Below are positions 13,653-16,490 of a stretch of DNA of 16,490 nucleotides, in pieces (positions within the stretch are counted from its first letter, which is position 1; each line of letters starts with the position of its first letter). A program made the position numbers and the translations under genes. A model generated the notes under the pieces. The model was not told where the DNA came from and made no database searches. It saw only the letters and a list, made by a program, of their open reading frames with translations. This stretch comes from Candidatus Kapaibacterium sp. Its GTDB lineage: Bacteria; Bacteroidota; Ignavibacteria; Palsa-1295. Where the stretch lies: positions 1 through 16,490 of the forward strand of contig JANWLI010000022.1 of the NCBI GenBank assembly GCA_025450975.1, in the 5' to 3' direction.

Positions 13653-14708
13653 CTGTTTCGTATCCTCGCTCATATCATTTTCCTTTGCTGCCTTTCTGTG
13701 TCGTTACCGGCACAGGAGAAGGTGACGCGCGATTCTGCATGGAAGGATACAAGCACCGTTTCTATTCGTGGTGCGCGTGACAGCGCTACGATGACGCGCT
13801 TGTATACTCGTGGCATGCTTGATATTGCCGACACGATCCCAGACGGCTTCGGATATTCTAAGCTCCCAACGCCCCAACCGCTACACACTGTTCGTGAAGA
13901 TATTGATTGGAATCGCTTCGCGATCTCGACCGGCATTCTCGGCGCTGCCATCGGCGGCATTCATCTCCTCCAGTACAACTCGTGGTGGAAAGATCAGCGC
14001 GGACCGTTTCATATCGTCGACGATCAGGATTACAAGGCGAACTTCGACAAGTATGGCCACGGCTTCGGCGCGTACTACGCATCGCACTTCTTCCGGGAAG
14101 CGTATACCTGGAGCGGATTCGATGACGGACAAGCAGTGCTGCTTGGTGCAGCATCTGCATGTCTGTGGGAGTTCTACGTTGAGATCGAAGACGGCTTTGC
14201 AACGAGCTGGGGATTTTCGCCGAGCGATGCAGTTGCCGATATTGTCGGTTCGGCATTCTACGTCGCGCGCAATCGTATTCCGTTCTTACGAAATTTTCAG
14301 TATAAGTGGACCTACTTCCCTTCAAACCAATTGCTGGAAGATCGTCCGGATATTCCCGGACAAGGACTAAATCCGATCGACGATTACGGCGGACAGTACT
14401 ATTGGGGTGTTGCGAACATTAACGGACTGCTGCCGAAAAGCTGGCAGGGCGTTGTTCCCGATTGGCTCGGCCTTGCCTTTGGTGTCGGCGGCGACAACCT
14501 CGATGCAGAGGACTGGAGCCAGCGAAAACTTGCCTACTATATCGCACTTGATTATGACCTGTCGAAGGTGATCCCCGAATCGAATATCGGTATTCTCAAT
14601 TTTATCCGTCGTGCGCTCGAGTACTGGCATTTCCCTGCTCCGGCATTCCGGATACAGCCCGATCCCCGATTCTTTATTCTGTTCCCCTTTCGCATGTCGA
14701 TCGGATAA
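13653..14708 (+). CDS. DUF2279-like envelope protein, apparently with a CTG start
   Basis: A protein of about 351 residues if translated from CTG at 13653. In frame after the GH57 stop codon (13638-13640) there is no ATG, GTG or TTG before GTG 13698, but starting at GTG would cut off a signal peptide: residues FRILAHIIFLCCLSVSLPA, cleaved before Gln. CTG 13653 lies just ahead of this peptide. The body shows a hydrophobic segment (about 88-108), SWW, DKYGH at 132-136, several WEF/EIEDG motifs and WGFSPSDAVADIVG from 186, all features of the DUF2279 family (predicted envelope proteins with several short membrane-like helices). Function unknown. The stop overlaps the glycosyltransferase start by one base. 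Alternatives are a GTG start at 13698 without signal peptide, or another rare start codon. Confidence 0.75.
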   Translation: MFRILAHIIFLCCLSVSLPAQEKVTRDSAWKDTSTVSIRGARDSATMTRLYTRGMLDIADTIPDGFGYSKLPTPQPLHTVREDIDWNRFAISTGILGAAIGGIHLLQYNSWWKDQRGPFHIVDDQDYKANFDKYGHGFGAYYASHFFREAYTWSGFDDGQAVLLGAASACLWEFYVEIEDGFATSWGFSPSDAVADIVGSAFYVARNRIPFLRNFQYKWTYFPSNQLLEDRPDIPGQGLNPIDDYGGQYYWGVANINGLLPKSWQGVVPDWLGLAFGVGGDNLDAEDWSQRKLAYYIALDYDLSKVIPESNIGILNFIRRALEYWHFPAPAFRIQPDPRFFILFPFRMSIG

Positions 14709-15493
14709 TGGTGGAGCATTCTACTATACCGAAGCTTCCGTCCGAACGCGGCGTAACGCAGCGAAGATTTATCTCCGTCATCATTCCGGCAAAGAACGAA
14801 GAGAAGCTTATTGCCAATACATTGAGCTTATTTACGCCGGCGATCAAGCGGCGCTTCAAACTTGAGATCATCGTTTCCGATGGAGGCTCGTCGGATGCGA
14901 CGATCGGCATAGCGATGGCCTACGCCGATGGGATTGCAACGCATGACGAAGACCGTCGGCAGACGATCGCCGAAGGCCGCAACCGCGGCGCTGCCATTGC
15001 GCATGGCGACATCCTCATGTTTCTTAACGCAGACTCCGTCATCCCTGATGTTGCAGGGTTTCTCGAACGTATTGCAGAACGCATGACACGAGATGTGAAT
15101 CTGGCAGCACTCGCAGTGAAAGTACAGATCGCTCCGCAAGAGCGTACCTGGAAAGACCGTCTCTTCCACGGCTTTTTCAATCGTTACGTACAGATCATCA
15201 ATGCACTTGGTATTGGGATGGGGCGCGGCGAATGCCAGATCGTCCGCCGGAGTGCATTCGAACAAATAGGCGGCTATAATCCAAAACTTCCTGCAGCAGA
15301 AGACTATGATCTCTATCGCCGGCTTCGGAGCGTTGGTAAGATCGCCTTCGATGGACGTTTACTTGTCTATGAATCTCCGCGCCGGTACCGGAAGTATGGA
15401 TATTCGAAAGTATATCTGGAATGGACGAAGAATGCCTTTGCCGTGATGGCAAAGAACAAGTCATCGAGCGAGATCTGGGAAGAGGTTCGCTAG
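14708..15493 (+). CDS. Family 2 glycosyltransferase
   Basis: A 261-residue GT-A fold transferase. After a short N-terminal tail, ISVIIPAKNEE opens the nucleotide-binding half; SDGGSSDAT at 57-65 follows; the DxD-like metal site is FLNADS (Asn107-Ala-Asp109), and the acceptor-side AEDYDLYRRL holds Glu198 and Asp199. The ending KYGYSKVYLEWTKNAF is typical of soluble or peripheral GT2 enzymes; no transmembrane helices are visible. It probably adds a sugar from a nucleotide donor to a lipid or glycan at the membrane; the first gene of the operon could supply GDP-mannose, but this is inferred only. It is the last gene of the operon: TAATG overlap upstream, and its TAG abuts the stop codon of the convergent gene. 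Confidence 0.92.
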   Translation: MVEHSTIPKLPSERGVTQRRFISVIIPAKNEEKLIANTLSLFTPAIKRRFKLEIIVSDGGSSDATIGIAMAYADGIATHDEDRRQTIAEGRNRGAAIAHGDILMFLNADSVIPDVAGFLERIAERMTRDVNLAALAVKVQIAPQERTWKDRLFHGFFNRYVQIINALGIGMGRGECQIVRRSAFEQIGGYNPKLPAAEDYDLYRRLRSVGKIAFDGRLLVYESPRRYRKYGYSKVYLEWTKNAFAVMAKNKSSSEIWEEVR

Positions 15494-16490
15494 TTATTTG
15501 CTGATGACCATCATGCGTGTCATCGAATGCTCGCCTGAGCGGAACAGGCAGGTATAGACTCCCGGTGCAAGGCCTGAGCCATCAAAGTTTACTGCGTAAT
15601 ACCCTGATGCCTTCACATCATCAACAAGCGTCTTCACGACTCGTCCTGTTGCATCATAGACACGCAGCGACGTATGTTGTGGCTCGGCGGATTCGCCAAC
15701 GGTGAATTTGATCCGTGTCGTTTTCGTAAATGGGTTAGGACTATTTTGCTCGATGTAGGTACCCGGCGTACCGCCTGCCATCACATGGACCGGGGTGCAC
15801 AGATCGGAGATCGTGATCTTACCTTGTGTGCTGCCTGCAAGTGGCTCGATGATCCCGCCGAAATCAAGACCGATCTGCGGTAAGTACGTGAATGCGCCGA
15901 GCGGTGCAGTCGGTGTGGCGCGGAAGCGAAGCTTGAGCAATTCGCCACCTGCACCGAAACGTGCAGTCGTGCTCGAGATCGTAACGTTGGCTCGTCCGGA
16001 GACGAGTGTTGAGTTGAGCGTCCACTCCTGGCCGGCAATGATCGTCCCTTTCTGCACATCTAAGAGATCGAAGTAGATCGGATCGTAGGTGATCGCCTGC
16101 GAGAGTTGACGGACGGGCGACAAGGTACCGGAAAGATCGGAAGTGAGGAGCTGACGAACGACTACCTCATCGCCTGCAACGACATAGTAGAATGAGTCGA
16201 TCTTAAGATTTGCCTCGAGTGCTAAATGATCATAGCCGAAGAAGTACAGTGTCTTTGGTCCCTGATCGGTAAAGTGTAAGGTAAATTCACCTGAGTGCAA
16301 GCCGTAATTGGGCAGATGCGTTGTCGGCGCAAATGTCACCGTATAGATCTCACCACTATTGGCCGATTTCGTGAACGGGCCAGGATTGCCGATGATAGTA
16401 AATTCGGGATTGGAGTTCGTTGAGTGTGTCGCGCTTAGCGGCCCGCCTGTGCCCGGAACATCTTCCTTATTGATGAAGGTAGAGGTCAGC
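15494..16490 (-). CDS. Secreted multidomain protein with ASH-like, cohesin-like and T9SS sorting domains (C-terminal part)
   Basis: The frame is open from the right edge of the window to TAA at 15496-15494, giving 332 residues; the N-terminus lies outside. The first part (PEFTIIGNPGPF ... YTVTFAPT ... SGEFTLHFTD) looks like an ASH/choice-of-anchor immunoglobulin-like module. The middle (ITYDPIYFDLLDVQKGTI ... GGELLKLRFRA ... GKITISD) resembles a cohesin-type beta-sandwich. The last 85 or so residues are a T9SS type-A sorting domain: NSPNPFTKTTRIKF, LRVYDATGRVVKTL, GLAPGVYTCLF and the closing MMVISK. It is expected to be exported and anchored or released at the cell surface. GTG at 16339 is internal and not the start. 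Confidence 0.88.
   Translation of the reverse strand, partial: LTSTFINKEDVPGTGGPLSATHSTNSNPEFTIIGNPGPFTKSANSGEIYTVTFAPTTHLPNYGLHSGEFTLHFTDQGPKTLYFFGYDHLALEANLKIDSFYYVVAGDEVVVRQLLTSDLSGTLSPVRQLSQAITYDPIYFDLLDVQKGTIIAGQEWTLNSTLVSGRANVTISSTTARFGAGGELLKLRFRATPTAPLGAFTYLPQIGLDFGGIIEPLAGSTQGKITISDLCTPVHVMAGGTPGTYIEQNSPNPFTKTTRIKFTVGESAEPQHTSLRVYDATGRVVKTLVDDVKASGYYAVNFDGSGLAPGVYTCLFRSGEHSMTRMMVISK

Overview
The window reads as chromosomal DNA of an FCB-group bacterium (Bacteroidota and relatives), most likely a Kapabacteria- or Ignavibacteria-like lineage. Two secreted proteins end in type IX secretion (T9SS) type-A sorting domains, TAnnTTTG-type -7 boxes occur upstream of genes, Shine-Dalgarno sequences are mostly weak, and intergenic DNA carries palindromic repeats and gttgtgagt-like runs. 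The lineage is an inference; no rRNA or tRNA gene is visible.

Layout. (1) 1-1044, minus: the 5' part of a BCS1-like membrane AAA ATPase, running off the left edge. (2) 1045-1488: a gene-free stretch packed with palindromes. (3) 1489-2043, plus: a GNAT acetyltransferase, followed by a large terminator hairpin. (4) 2304-5144, minus: a visibly AT-richer accessory block made of a stand-alone LuxR-type HTH protein, a cysteine-rich exported protein of unknown family, and an exported Asp-box (BNR) protein with a T9SS tail. The region before the cysteine-rich gene has paired AGTAC/GTACT dyads overlapping a candidate promoter. (5) 5145-5545: a gene-free stretch with the second copy of a repeat also seen at 2152-2224, a long imperfect inverted repeat and a candidate panB promoter. 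(6) 5546-7023, plus: panB followed by an overlapping MNT nucleotidyltransferase/HEPN pair. (7) 7020-7388, minus: a VOC-fold protein whose stop codon overlaps that of the HEPN gene. (8) 7470-15493, plus: six genes with gaps of 12 bases or less or short overlaps, clearly one operon: a GDP-mannose pyrophosphorylase-like protein fused to a degenerate phosphohexomutase, an exported dienelactone hydrolase, rsmG, a GH57 4-alpha-glucanotransferase-like enzyme, a DUF2279-like envelope protein and a family-2 glycosyltransferase. (9) 15494-16490, minus: the C-terminal part of a secreted protein with ASH-like, cohesin-like and T9SS sorting modules, running off the right edge.

How the genes may work together: the large operon mixes sugar-nucleotide synthesis, alpha-glucan remodelling and glycosyl transfer with envelope or exported proteins, so a role in a cell-surface glycan or storage polysaccharide is plausible but not shown. 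Most genes belong to known families. The parts that merit a second look are the LuxR/cysteine-rich protein module with its repeats, the mutase domain whose active-site loops have all diverged, the apparent CTG start of the DUF2279-like gene, and the dispersed intergenic repeats. I do not see a clear-cut new defence or mobile system.
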